Part shown: positions 11,947 to 23,400 of the stretch, piece by piece | Position numbering within the stretch: the first letter of the stretch is position 1 | How the letters are laid out: each line of letters opens with the position of its first letter | DNA from: Hydractinia symbiolongicarpus | Taxonomy: Eukaryota; Cnidaria; Hydrozoa; Anthoathecata; Hydractiniidae | Direction of reading: 5' to 3' | Assembly (NCBI RefSeq): GCF_029227915.1 | Contig: NC_079882.1 | Location: 19,046,501 to 19,110,500, forward strand | DNA: 64,000 bases | Position numbers and translations under genes: made by a program | The notes under the pieces: generated by a model | Database searches by the model: none | What the model was told of the DNA's origin: nothing | What the model saw: only the letters and a program-made list of their open reading frames with translations

Positions 11947-13116
11947 TCAGTTTTTCTTGCTATGAATCTTTCTTAAACTTATTTCCGCCAAATCAGCATC
12001 GTTCATCATTCTCGGCTTAGCATGGGTTGAATGGGGTATATTAATGACCCTCTTCCAATCTGATCTAGACTGTATTAGATCTAAACTCAACTTCCTCTGT
12101 ATCAAGTCTGTCCTTATAACCTCCTTTCCAAGTGCCCCAGCCAATTCAGTCTTCTTATCTGGATAACATCTTTAATTCTACGGATACTTAGCCTGCTTCT
12201 TAGCTCATCTGAACTCTTTCTGTCCCTCAGACTGGCATTACATATTCACCTAACCATTCTCATATCATTCCTTTCTAAACGGTCAAGATCTTCCTGCTTT
12301 ACTGCCCATGTTTCACTACCGTACAATATAACACTTCTTACACAGGCCTCATACAACCTACCTTTTACCTCAATTGACAAGACTCTGCTAGTCAACAAAG
12401 GAAGTAACTCTCTGAAATTTTTTCAAGCAGAACCTATCCTGCAAGTAACACTTCTTCCAACACCCCTTTCACTGCCCAGCATATCACCTAAGTAACAACT
12501 TTTCAACTATCTCTAACGAGCCACTGTTGTACATCATTAGATAGATAGATAGATAGATAGATGTGCATATTTTCCATGGCTAGCCTCACAAATATCGAGG
12601 GATATACCCTGTCTATTATTTCCAGGAGGGGCCATGGCGTAGATGGAGAGTCCTAGAGTATTTAATGCTCCTTTTGAGCTACGCAGACCCAATTAGAGCT
12701 CGCGCTCTGCTAGACAACTCCCGGCAACATCCAACGGCCCACACAGTGTGCCATCTTCCTAATTTTCCTCACATGGCTTGGGTTAACCCGGGGCTATGGT
12801 AACATTCACTCGCCCATGTTGAATCGCCGTCAAGAGGAATCGAACCCCGGTCTCCCGCACAGAGTACGAGAGCTATAACCACTAATCTACGGCGCCATAA
12901 GCACATTAAAGCTGGAAATACTTCATTCTGTATAATTTCACCTTTGCAACGCGCGCACACAAACTGAATGTCAGCTCTTAACCTTTCACCAATACTACTG
13001 CACTTCTTATTTGCTGCAATGCTACTAATCATGACTTTAGACTTTGCTGTGTTCACCCTTAGCCCTTTCTCTTCTAGTCCTTTCTTCCACTTCCAAATGC
13101 AAATGATTATATACAA
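11947..13116 (-). mobile_element. Decayed LINE (reverse transcriptase 3' part) split by a SINE
   Basis: Minus-strand fragments in order: WKKGLEEKGLRVNTAKSKVM and CxxC-type CARCKGEI (13116-12905); then, beyond the SINE, YLGDMLGSERGVGRS, RLYEACVRSVILYGSETWAV and LRSRLSIRRIKDVIQ (about 12500-12170); then DLIQSRSDWKRVIN (to 11947). These match the palm/thumb and tail of non-LTR retrotransposon reverse transcriptases (RTE/BovB or CR1-like). Several stops and frameshifts show it is dead. The 5' part (APE endonuclease) is absent. Confidence 0.72.
12538..12896 (-). mobile_element. tRNA-derived SINE, full-length copy with A and B boxes
   Basis: Read on the minus strand it starts GGCGCCGTAGATTAGTGGTT (A box, 12879-12889) and has a near-perfect B box GGGTTCGATTCC (12836-12847). 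A body of about 250 bp follows, then ATATGCACA and a (TCTA)n tail at 12541-12562. A plus-strand second copy is at 40065. It sits inside the LINE relic. The head is not a functional tRNA gene, because no cloverleaf with paired acceptor ends was recognised. Confidence 0.85.
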
Positions 13117-14826
13117 AGTTTATTTTTTGGCTATCCCCAATTATTTAGTCGACTAGGGACATAACCTTGTCATCCAAGAACTTAAATTTCAGGGAATTTG
13201 CTCTTTTATAACCTAATTTTAAAGGGGGGGGGGGCAACACTAATTTTTGGAAAATTCTAACACCCAATTTATTTACACTTCCCAAAATTAAGCCATTTGA
13301 AAAATCCACCCTTCCCTTCATTGAAAAGGTTTTAAACTCATGCTAGTTATAAATTAAACATTGGGTATATGCGTGCAGAATAATCGTTTTTATAATTGAT
13401 GAACTACTGATTGTATAATTGAATAATGTTTTGGACATAAATGCCGAATGTTCCTCTGTTTTTCAGGAATGTGTTGTTTTACTCTGACTTAAAAACAAAA
13501 GTTAATTTTTAAATTCTGAGTAGAGTAAGGTGATTAAGCTAATATTTTTAAAGCAAAGGCCTTGATTGTATGTTGTATCAACATCTCTAAAGCATTTTTA
13601 AATACAGAAATTTTCGCAAATTTTAACTTAATTCTCAAAAGTATATGTCACAAAATTTTCCATAAGCATCGAATCGTGAAAGTTTATGACACAGAAAGTT
13701 TTTCCCTTAATTCAGGAAATGCCTTATAAAAAAAACCCTGCAAATTTTCAAGATGAACATTTGTTGATTTCAGAAGCTTTCTATCCGCAAAAGTTTCTGC
13801 ACTTGAAGTATTTATACATTTTGTGGAATTGAGCACCTTTCACCTTAGCAACACTAAAAATCAACAGAACAAAACCATGAGGCTGAGAAGCTTTTAAAAG
13901 GCATGGCATTTGCAATAGAAACCTTTTCATTCAATACTTTTCTATCCATTTGTTTATATTGAGAATTGGTTTATTCACATGCACTACGTCAGTGAGGTTG
14001 GAATGTTTAGCTACGTTGTAATACGTATTCAAATTTTTTATTCAAAATTATTTTGTTTAATGTTTTTTTGCTAAAAACTCTTTTACATGATTTTAGGAGA
14101 TTATTACTGCAAGTTTTTTTGTTTTTGTTTTGTTCTTCCTTTGATGCAGGTAGTCGAGGTTTTTATTGCTATATTTTTGTGCACAAGTTCTTGAAAGTAG
14201 ACACACACTAAACTAACCACAAGACATCAATTTCATATGTTGAAATCGATTTGTGTGTAATCAGGAAGCTACAGATATAAATGGTCCTCATAACTTTTTC
14301 TTTGACCTGTTGTTAGCTCGGGTTATCTTCATTTAGCAGTGTTAAAGGTGGGGAATACCCTTAAGAGGACGTCATCCACAAGAAACGATGATCGTTTGTA
14401 TTTCCCAACTAAAACCTTCAAGATGCAAATCTTTCTTCCAGTACATAATTTCTTTCCACTATATTTCTTCTCTGTATTCAGTTCTCTAAGAAACGCTTAG
14501 GAATAAGATCTTCGTCATTATAAGTTATAAAACACTTACTTTATTTAGGAATCGCAGTAACCTAGTACTGTGCGTGTTTCTTCGTGGATTAACCACAACT
14601 TAGTAAAAAACATAACAGACTTTACACTTATTTCTTTATACTTGCAGTCGATATATCAGTAGCATTTATTTCACGATAAACTGCTTCATTTAGACCTTTA
14701 ACGACATCAGACCGTTCCAAACGTTTCATATGACTGTTCTTCTTATATATGCGTTACCCCGCCGCTTTTGGTTATTTACCTAGGCAGTTGTGGTTTTACG
14801 TGAACAACTACGGCTAATTTTCTGCT
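13117..14826. other. Intergenic region upstream of SEC63
   Basis: AT-rich, with an 11-G run near 13224. It presumably includes the SEC63 promoter and a possible leader exon, neither identified. Confidence 0.3.
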
Positions 14827-14841
14827 TTTATTAATATTTAG
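14827..14841 (+). promoter_or_regulatory. Probable 3' splice site in the SEC63 5' leader
   Basis: A pyrimidine-rich stretch ending TATTTAG lies 41 nt before the SEC63 ATG. It would fit a leader intron, or spliced-leader addition, which is known in hydrozoans. No matching upstream exon could be identified. Confidence 0.35.
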
Positions 14842-14882
14842 GAAAATCAATTTCGGAGGGCAAGTAGTACCATCACTTCAAC

Positions 14883-17111
14883 ATGGCGATGCAATTCGAG
14901 TACGATGACAAGGGAACGACATTTTATTATTTTCTCCTCTCCTTCTTCGCTATGTTCTTAATACCTGTCACTTATTACTTCTTTCCCGACGAGTCTAAGA
15001 AAGATGTTACATTGGATGCGAAGAAGCCATGTTACTGTCCACCCTGCATGGCCAAACACGATTCGCTGACTAAAAAAGAGCCCCGAAAAAAAACAATGAG
15101 ATTGTTAACGAAGGGGACGATTATTTTACTATGGGCCTTCTTGATAGCAGGCGTCGTAAAAGTGTCGCAGTTCGAGAAGGAATTTAGCGAGTATAACCCG
15201 TACGATGTTTTAAAATTGGAGCCTGGTGCTTCGAACGGAGAGATTAAAAAAGCCTACCGCAAACTCAGTTTGGAGTTTCATCCTGATCGAGGTGGCGACG
15301 AAAAAGAGTTCATGAAAGTCGCGAAAGCTTACCAAGCTTTAACCGACGAGGAGGCGAAAGAGAATTGGGATAAATATGGTAATCCTGACGGACCTGGAGC
15401 TGCTCAATTCGGAATTGCCTTGCCGTCGTGGATTGTTGACAAGAAGAATTCTATGTGGGTCCTTGGAGTGTATCTTTTAGCTTTTATTGTTATTCTACCG
15501 ATCGTTGTCGGCTCGTGGTGGTATCGATCGATACAGTACAGTGCTGATGAAGTTTTGATGGACACCGAACAACTCTACTGGTACTTTTTTCATCGGACTC
15601 CTAACATGTCTTTGAAACGGGCCATCATGATCCTGGCTTCGTCCTTCGAATTCGAAAAAGGCCACAACAATGACGTGCAGGAAAGACCAAGTGACAACAT
15701 TGAGCTACCACAGCTAATGAGAGAGCTGCCTCAGTTAAACGAAAAGAACAAGGAGAGGCCGTTGTGCTATCCTTATAGTGTCAAAGCCAGAGCGCTTCTT
15801 CATGCACATTTTTCTAGAATTGCTTTGCCACAGCAAACTTTGTTGAAAGATTTGGAGCTTATATTAAAGAAGTGTCCATATTTAATTAAAGAAATTATCA
15901 ACATTGTCGGGCAGTTGATAGCATTAGGAAAAGCTGGAAGGGTAGCAATACCTCCCAGACTGGAGTCACTGGAAAATTTAATCAAGCTAAATCAAATGAT
16001 CATACAAGGCGTGTGGGACTCAAAATCAGCCTTTCTTATGTTGCCGCACATATCCCAGGAACACTTGCGTCATTTTAATACAAAAAAGAGGAGTATAAAA
16101 AACATCCGTCAGTTCGTTGCCATGAACAACGAGGATAGGAGATTGTTACTGCGCACTTTATCGGACGAGCAGTATCAGGATGTGATGAATGTTTGCTGTT
16201 CGTTTCCATCGTTGGACATGGAAGTTAAAGTAAAGGTAATTGACGATGAAGATATGCACGTCGTGACATCAGGTTCTATCGTGACTGCCGTGGTCAACTT
16301 GACGAGGAATTCTTTAGGTGATATCATTGATGATGAAGACTTTCTTGACGCTGCCATTCCTGTGGAGGATCTAGAGGACGAGGAAGCATCACCCAAACCA
16401 GTGAAGAACTGGCAGAGGAAGGTGAAAAAGGGTAAAGGTGCGAAGAAACCGACGAAAAAGCAACAGCCGAAGAAGCCGACAAAGAAAGGCGAAGAAAAAC
16501 CACAAAATGAAGAAAAAGAGGAGAAAAAATCGGAGGTTGACAATTCGAAGGATGAAGACAACGACGACGTCGATTCAGATGACGAATCTAACGAAACTGA
16601 CGAGGAGACGGCTGAACAAAGAGACGAAGAACCGGAAGAAAAACGGGAAGGGAAAGATGCAGACGATGAATGGTCGTCAATTAAAGATGACGATTTAATA
16701 AAGCCTGAAAAATTGCTCGAAATGAAGTCCAAGGAAAGCCACATTGTGCACTGCCCGTATTTTCCAATGGAAAAGCACGAGTACTGGTGGGCGTATGTTG
16801 TGTCGAGAAAAACGAACGCTCTTATGACGCCTCCCCAGCAGATCACCGGATTGAAAGAAACGGACGAAATACAACTAAAATTTACTGCTCCCGAAAAGCC
16901 GGGATGTTACCAATACACTGTTGTTATTCGGTCCGATTCCTACGTGGAGTTTGACGTCACAAAAACATTTAAAGTTAATGTGACGGAAGCGAAGGAGTTC
17001 GATCCGGGCGCGCATTGGGATTATTCAAGTGACGAAGAAGGCAAAGACGATTCCGGAGAGAGTGTTTATGAAACTGAAGAAGAAGAAGATGATGAAACCG
17101 AAGATGATTAG
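14883..17111 (+). CDS. SEC63: SEC63 homologue, ER translocon J-domain protein (intronless)
   Basis: One uninterrupted frame of 742 residues (human SEC63 is 760). Membrane segments lie near residues 14-34, 75-95 and 190-212. A DnaJ domain sits at about 104-168 between the second and third, with the HPD motif at 133-135, so it would face the ER lumen. This is the SEC63 topology. Two Sec63/Brl-like parts follow (about 220-500 and 620-715), split by a lysine/glutamate-rich region (about 505-610), and the tail is very acidic. Known role: with SEC61/SEC62 it recruits BiP for post-translational translocation. The start is the first ATG of the frame, in context aacATGG. The gene has no coding intron, unlike its multi-exon neighbours. 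An AATAAA follows at 17213-17218. Confidence 0.96.
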   Translation: MAMQFEYDDKGTTFYYFLLSFFAMFLIPVTYYFFPDESKKDVTLDAKKPCYCPPCMAKHDSLTKKEPRKKTMRLLTKGTIILLWAFLIAGVVKVSQFEKEFSEYNPYDVLKLEPGASNGEIKKAYRKLSLEFHPDRGGDEKEFMKVAKAYQALTDEEAKENWDKYGNPDGPGAAQFGIALPSWIVDKKNSMWVLGVYLLAFIVILPIVVGSWWYRSIQYSADEVLMDTEQLYWYFFHRTPNMSLKRAIMILASSFEFEKGHNNDVQERPSDNIELPQLMRELPQLNEKNKERPLCYPYSVKARALLHAHFSRIALPQQTLLKDLELILKKCPYLIKEIINIVGQLIALGKAGRVAIPPRLESLENLIKLNQMIIQGVWDSKSAFLMLPHISQEHLRHFNTKKRSIKNIRQFVAMNNEDRRLLLRTLSDEQYQDVMNVCCSFPSLDMEVKVKVIDDEDMHVVTSGSIVTAVVNLTRNSLGDIIDDEDFLDAAIPVEDLEDEEASPKPVKNWQRKVKKGKGAKKPTKKQQPKKPTKKGEEKPQNEEKEEKKSEVDNSKDEDNDDVDSDDESNETDEETAEQRDEEPEEKREGKDADDEWSSIKDDDLIKPEKLLEMKSKESHIVHCPYFPMEKHEYWWAYVVSRKTNALMTPPQQITGLKETDEIQLKFTAPEKPGCYQYTVVIRSDSYVEFDVTKTFKVNVTEAKEFDPGAHWDYSSDEEGKDDSGESVYETEEEEDDETEDD

Positions 17112-17212
17112 AATGTTACTCAGCGCTTTAGATTCTTTTTGCAATAATAACCTGCGTGAGGAGATCACAAAAACCCTGGTAAATGGCGATAAAAGAAACC
17201 AAAAACGATTAG

Positions 17213-17218
17213 AATAAA
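17213..17218 (+). terminator. Polyadenylation signal of SEC63
   Basis: AATAAA about 100 nt after the SEC63 stop codon. Confidence 0.55.
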
Positions 17219-19343
17219 TATATTGCTTATTTGGTCAGATTTTAATTGATGACCTATTGTCTTGTTACATGGTGAATTCACATTTAAACGTATGGAAAGC
17301 TTGCGTGATAGGCTTTTGGTAGGATTTTGAACAAATATTTAGGTATATATATATTAGGGAACCTTAACTACCCTGTTACACGAAATTAGCGCAGCTTGAC
17401 AATTAACGCAGATGGAGTCGATTTGTAACCACGACCATTTTTCACCTTTTTTTCTTTCTGTCAATGACACTGTAGTAACTGATTTACATTGTGAGTCCAT
17501 TCTTATCTAATGGGCAATGTTTCCATTCGCTTATTTCATTTATCTGAAAATTCGATTTTTTATTTGTATTATAGTGAAATACCTATTGCTTATCACAACT
17601 AAATGTGGAAGAAAATTTTTGCGAGAAGAAGATTTTGCTATTCCAAGACACCTGAAAACTTTTGCATCTTCGCGCAATTAATTTTCGCGATTGACCAAGT
17701 TCAATATTTTCGCAGAAATTTATTTTGGATGATCGAAAATTAAATTTTGCTGAAATTAAAAAAAGAAACTTCTCAATTTAAATATGTCAGAAAAAAAATT
17801 AGAAATATCTCATTTTAAACACCGAATATCCACTTTGTTAGTAATACTTTGCGCAGGATCAATCGGAATCGCAATTTATTGTTGCGGTTAAAATTTGAAG
17901 TTTTCTTCAACATTTCTAACATTAAAGTAATGCTTGCGTTATTTTCGTGTAATGAAGTATGGTGAGGTTACCTTGATAGGATTTATTATTATTTTTTATT
18001 TTTAAGATTAAAAACTTTATGGAATGTAGCTTGTAAAAGCTAAAAATATTTTTCAGCAGAAGCGTATATTGCTTGAAGTGTGTCACAATTTTCTCAGTTT
18101 TATAGAAAATAAAGTTTCTTCACAGTATACTCTTACAATCCAATCAAAGCTTTCAATGCATTGCATTTTTTACCTCTGACCTCGGATATTTCATTGGCAT
18201 CTTTTACCCTAAATAAATTTTAAAGATAATTATACGGTACATTGTACTGTTCTATTTATACGTTGAAAAGATGCTATTTTCATGTTTGCAAGATATAAAC
18301 CATTGGACGGATCCACACAACACAATGTTTATTTTATTTATTTTTTGTCAGAATCATTGTGGTAATATGGGAACGAATTCTAAGTTGTGTCTTCATACAA
18401 GAAACATCAGCAACTTGTGTAATGTTCTGCTCCAAATATTGGAATTTCTGTGAGCCTTCAAATAAACATCCTCTTAAGCGGATATAAGAGGTGCTACAAA
18501 AGATAAAAACGCATACGGTGTAAATTTTGTAACAATCAATGGCAGGTGTATTTTAGTTGGAGACTGAGAAAATAATTTAACTTCCCCCCTTTAATCTTAA
18601 ATATGTAGATGAGCACCATAATCTTCGCCTTGCAGCCTTGCTTTTTTTTTAATTTGACCTTGAAAAATGCGTCCATAGCTTGTTAGAATTTTCGTCCCAA
18701 TCAAAATAAACATACTGGCTATTATAAGCATGTCTAAAAAAAATTGAACTGAATTAAGAATTATACCAAGCTTAATATTATTTAAATGTTTTTTCGTCTT
18801 TTTTATAAAGTTGTTTGCAATGCAAAAATGGAACTGGTTACGGCTACGTTACAGGCTTTTTTTAGTTAAACTTTATCCTTTGTTCATATGTTATGCTAAC
18901 GCCCCTGCTTCTACGAAAAAAAGCGTGTATATTTGTCGTGTTGAAAATCGTGTTCGCAGAATGAGGACGTCAAATGACATACAATAACTTGCGCCGTGTA
19001 CCCTTTTTAAGAATTTATAACAGTTGAATGAATTTTATGAATCTATAAGATATTTTAAAATAAATAATTAAGTGCGAAAAATCGTGACGAACAAATACAA
19101 CTTGAAATCTTCTGTGTTCACCATTCATTGCAGTGACGTTTTTCATGGTCAGTAAATATGCGTCAACGTATCTGCGCAAAAATAATTTGGATAAGTGAGC
19201 AGAAATTTGGAGATGCAAAATGTGCCTTACCCTTACCGAAATGTCAAAACACTCTTAAATTAGACCCAAATTCGTGGTGTAAAATCCAAACTTTTCCTCA
19301 TTAAAAGATGTTTACCGTGTATTGAGAGGAAATACTCATCTAG
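17219..19343. other. Intergenic region downstream of SEC63
   Basis: No gene supported. At about 17640-17720 there are TTAATTTTCGCG phrases like those in the TIR element at 22200, possibly a fragment of that family. Confidence 0.3.
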
Positions 19344-19414
19344 CACCCTCGTCCCTGGGATTTTTGCCTTCTTGATATAAGAGATGAAGACAAAAAAACC
19401 TGGGGACGAGGGTG
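19344..19414. mobile_element. 71-bp foldback MITE with 10-bp target duplication
   Basis: Ends are CACCCTCGTCCCTGGG and CCTGGGGACGAGGGTG, inverted copies of each other, and the interior also pairs (CTTCTT / AGATGAAG). The 10 bp ACTCATCTAG occurs directly on both sides (19334-19343 and 19415-19424), which marks an insertion. Confidence 0.85.
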
Positions 19415-20433
19415 ACTCATCTAGAACAAACAGCCACCTTAACGCTTCAAGCCCCAAAAGACCTCTAAGATTAGGACGCAGTGACTGCAGATCGGCTGAT
19501 TTGGCAAAGTAAAAGCAAAGAAACCTCTTTTCATTAACATTTAGAATACATTGTCCAATATTATTGATATAGATGGGACTTAACCTTATCCCCAGTGCTT
19601 GTGTTAACAATGCTGCGCTTCGCCTTCAGATACACAAAAAGAGACAACAGGCCCTGGAATTGAGATCAAATGGGATTAATAGGGACGGCGTTTTTGGCGT
19701 TTCGATAACTCGAATAAAAAATTCTAGAATGTTTCATTCATTCCTACGCCCTGGGTGCTTATTTACGAAAATACATTAACCGTGTTTTACTCAAACAATA
19801 CTGACGTGCATATCCCTGTTGACAGAGTGCGTACTATTAATTTTTAAATGTGCTGACGTCAACGCTTCACCCACAAATTCATATAAATGGAAAATTTTCT
19901 TTAGCGAAAAATACTAGTAATAGTAAATAGAGGTATGAATATAACTTCTATATTATTAAAAAAATGTTTCAAATTAAGAAATGCCTTCGCTGCGCAAACC
20001 ACGAAAGGCTGGTTACAGATGAATTTTGAAAGTTTTTGGAGAAGGTATCTAGTTTTTTTTATACACTAGCAATTTTTATACGAGAACTTGTTTTGACTAC
20101 ATCTGTTGCATCATCCTTGGTCTATTGGTCAACCTTATCTGCAGCGGTCACGTGACGAAATTGATTGACTGTAAGTTTCTTCTCAATTAAATCGAAGAAA
20201 TTAAGAAAGCATGCCGTATTTTTGAAAAGTGATGCATTGTGGATCGCATTGTGGTTTTGATTTCAGATTTTTAAATGCAAAACTAAAAAACTCGAGATTT
20301 TTAGAATTTCTAAAAACATGCACGTAGATTTTGTGTTATGAAAAGTCTAAATCAGAACTGTGTAATCTATTAAACTTTTAGAATACGGCCTGGAAAGTGA
20401 AAAAGGTAAAAGTTCAGTGTTATTAACAAAGTA

Positions 20434-23400
20434 ATGTCAAAAATGATTAACTGTAATGTTATGTCGTCTCATTTCAATCTTCTGACGCTTGCGGCATTTA
20501 CGACACTTGCGATACTTACGGTAATCATTAACCCAACCGATGCACAAGTTGACATGCTATTGGGAATAAAAAGATCTTCGCATGGTAACGCAGCTTTATT
20601 CCGAAAAATTGTCGTCAATAAAAGGCTCGATACAACACCTATTACAGGCTACAGCAATTGTAGTGCTAGAGATTGTGGAAAATATTGTGTTTATAAAGTA
20701 CCATGCGAATCTTTCAACTTCAAGATGTCAACAAAAACATGTGAATTGTTATCTGTGGATAGAAACAGTAAAGCAGATAACATTACTTTCGTAAATGCAA
20801 CTGGATGGGCATACTATGATACCGGATTTGACATTCGACATTCAAATTGGAGATATAAATACTTGGTAAGGCTTTATGTAATAATTTTTTTTAAATTTCT
20901 TTTCTAGGCTAATTGATTTCCGCCCTCGCCGCGCGGAGCGGAATCTTAAAAACAGACAGAGACAGCCCAGAGCCTCGTTTTCGACCTCGTTTTATTTTTT
21001 TATTTTTTTTTTTGTACCTCAAGCTATTATGATTTCTAACAATCACAATTAACTTGTTGATTAATCAACATCCTCCCCAAAGTGTGTTCGATTTTCAGAT
21101 TCTTGTTTTATAAATAATTATTTTAACAAAGGCTTGATGGCAGGGAAAGCCAACATAGACATTCAACCCGTTCTTGATTATTATAAAGCAGTTTCTTGCA
21201 TGTGTCATGTGTGCCTATTTTTCTAAAGCTGAAGACGAATCTCTAGAAGCGATGAGAAAATCCGCAAATGTTGTACAAATTGTATAAATGAAGTCAATTG
21301 CAAATGCGTATCGATGTTATCGCGAAATGTCAGTTCAAGAAGCAGTTGCTATTATAATGCCAGAAATAGGGTTACAAAATACATTCTTTGCTGTATTTTT
21401 TGCAAACAGTCACATTCACTGAGAAGAGATATAGGGTACGTTCTAACGAAGAAGAAATTTTGCCACCAGAGAGTACAAATTTTTTTTAACTCTATTCGGT
21501 ACTTACAACACAACTTTGTTTAACAAGATGAATCATTATCCACATTTCGGACACGTGATTAGTCCAATTTTTCGATTTTTTCGGAATGTACCCGAAAATC
21601 GGAAAAAAAGAAGTGATAGCTGGCATTCAAATGGAATCTCCTTATCCAAAGACTCTGCCTCTGATGTCTGCGAAGAAAATGTTGTCTTTGCGAAAAGAAA
21701 AATTTGTTCTAAGGGCTAGTTTACGCAGGGTGCTTTTCTAACTAGCTCATTTTATATTTTAACAAGATAGCTTCACAGCTTTGAAGCTGTGGAACCAATG
21801 TTAAAACGGAGCTGGGGTTTTTTTGTTACTGAGGATACACAAAGCCCATTTCTAATCATCAACGTATTGCAAACAAATAAAAACTCAAGCCTCGCTTGCC
21901 TAGCATTTGCAACAGGTAATGCTAGACTAATTACTAAAAATTGCTTTTATTACTTTTCAGAAACACAAGACCGAAATATAATGAATTAGAAAAGTTACAT
22001 CATTTTTTTAACTAAATGTTTCTAATAAAAGTTAAAAGTTGTACCAGTAAAAGTATGTTTTAATATAAGAAAATCCCTGCATAAGAGCTAGCTTATGTCA
22101 AAATATATACAGCATCAAGAAAACACTTTAAAGCATGGAAGATAAAAAACTCATTAAAGCAACAAAATGTTGACTTTGCAATTTAGGAATGCATAACTAC
22201 CTTAGGGGAATTAATTTTCGCGGATTTGTCGGTTTTTGGTCAAAACCGCGAAATTTAATTCCCGCGAAAAATCCAAATGTGGCTTATCCGCGAAATTAAA
22301 TTCCCGCGAAATTTCGAAAACACGTAGATCCGCGAAATTAAATTCCCTTTTTTTCTTTAATTTTTCTTTTAATTTTTTTAATTTTAGATACCGTAAAATT
22401 TAGTAAATAAACCTACCCTGATTGTGATAATGAGGATGACGTTGGGAATATATTTTCTATTTTAGAAGATGATATGGCGGATAGTTAAAAAAAGATATAT
22501 TAAGAGTTACTAAAATTCGTATTTCTTACTTAAAATTTAACGAAATTTGGATCTGCGAAATTAAATTCCCGCAAAATTTTTGGATACACTCTATCCGCGA
22601 AAATAAATTCCCGCGAAATTTCCAAATCACGTTGATCCGCGAAATTAAATTCCCTTTTTTTCCGCGAAATTTCCTAAAAAAAACCCCGCGAAATTAAGTT
22701 CCCGCGAAAATTAATTCCCTTAAGGTAATGCTTGGTGCTTGTTTTACAGAGGAAAAATTAAACAAGGTGGCTAAATTGTAGAACCCTCCTGTTTAGTCAC
22801 TGAGCAGTGAGCTTAATAATAATATGCATGTTTTATTTAAACTGGTAGCCGAATTGTTATTTTGTGCCGAGGACGCCTCAAAAAGGATGGCAGGGAGATA
22901 TACCATGGGCGAAATTCTAAAGATATCCGCGATAGTCAACCGTTGTTTTATGGATTGAAGGCTAGTCCAATAGAACACCCTTTGAGACATGGTATGCAGA
23001 AAATTTCTACAAATTTGAGCAATTTCGGACTAGTTCCATTGTTATGTGGTGTTGTATATACTCCCAAGATCTTTTGCGCAAATCGACAGGCAAAATAAGC
23101 ATGCGATAAGCCGTAGACCAACCAGCCTATTACAAACTTTAATTTAGTAAAGGCATCTTAATTTGATCTTAAAATTAAAATCTAGTTTTTGCATGCAGAT
23201 TATAATTTACCTTATACATCAGTGAAAAAATGCTACTAGATACTTTTTACCCTTAACTTGACCTGTCAGGGTGAACTGATAATTAGCCTTTAAATTTAGT
23301 TAGCCATTACAAGATAATTATATGATACATGCAGTAAAATTAGCTGCTGGTGCGGCTAATTATACGGTAGAGATCTGATTTGCTTAAATTTCTGTACTTT

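Noticed and set aside
12836-12896. Functional tRNA gene
   Set aside because: A and B boxes are present, but they head a repeated element with a long body and (TCTA)n tail, and no proper cloverleaf was recognised.
12769-13116. 115-codon minus-strand frame as a gene
   Set aside because: Half is a LINE reverse transcriptase relic and half runs into the SINE.
16175-16846. 223-codon minus-strand open frame inside SEC63
   Set aside because: Serine-rich antisense shadow of the acidic/lysine coding region; no domain and no independent support.
22200-22725. piggyBac element (TTAA target)
   Set aside because: TTAA is present, but the flanking CC/GG is conserved at all four ends of two elements and TA lies just outside, so TA is the likelier target.
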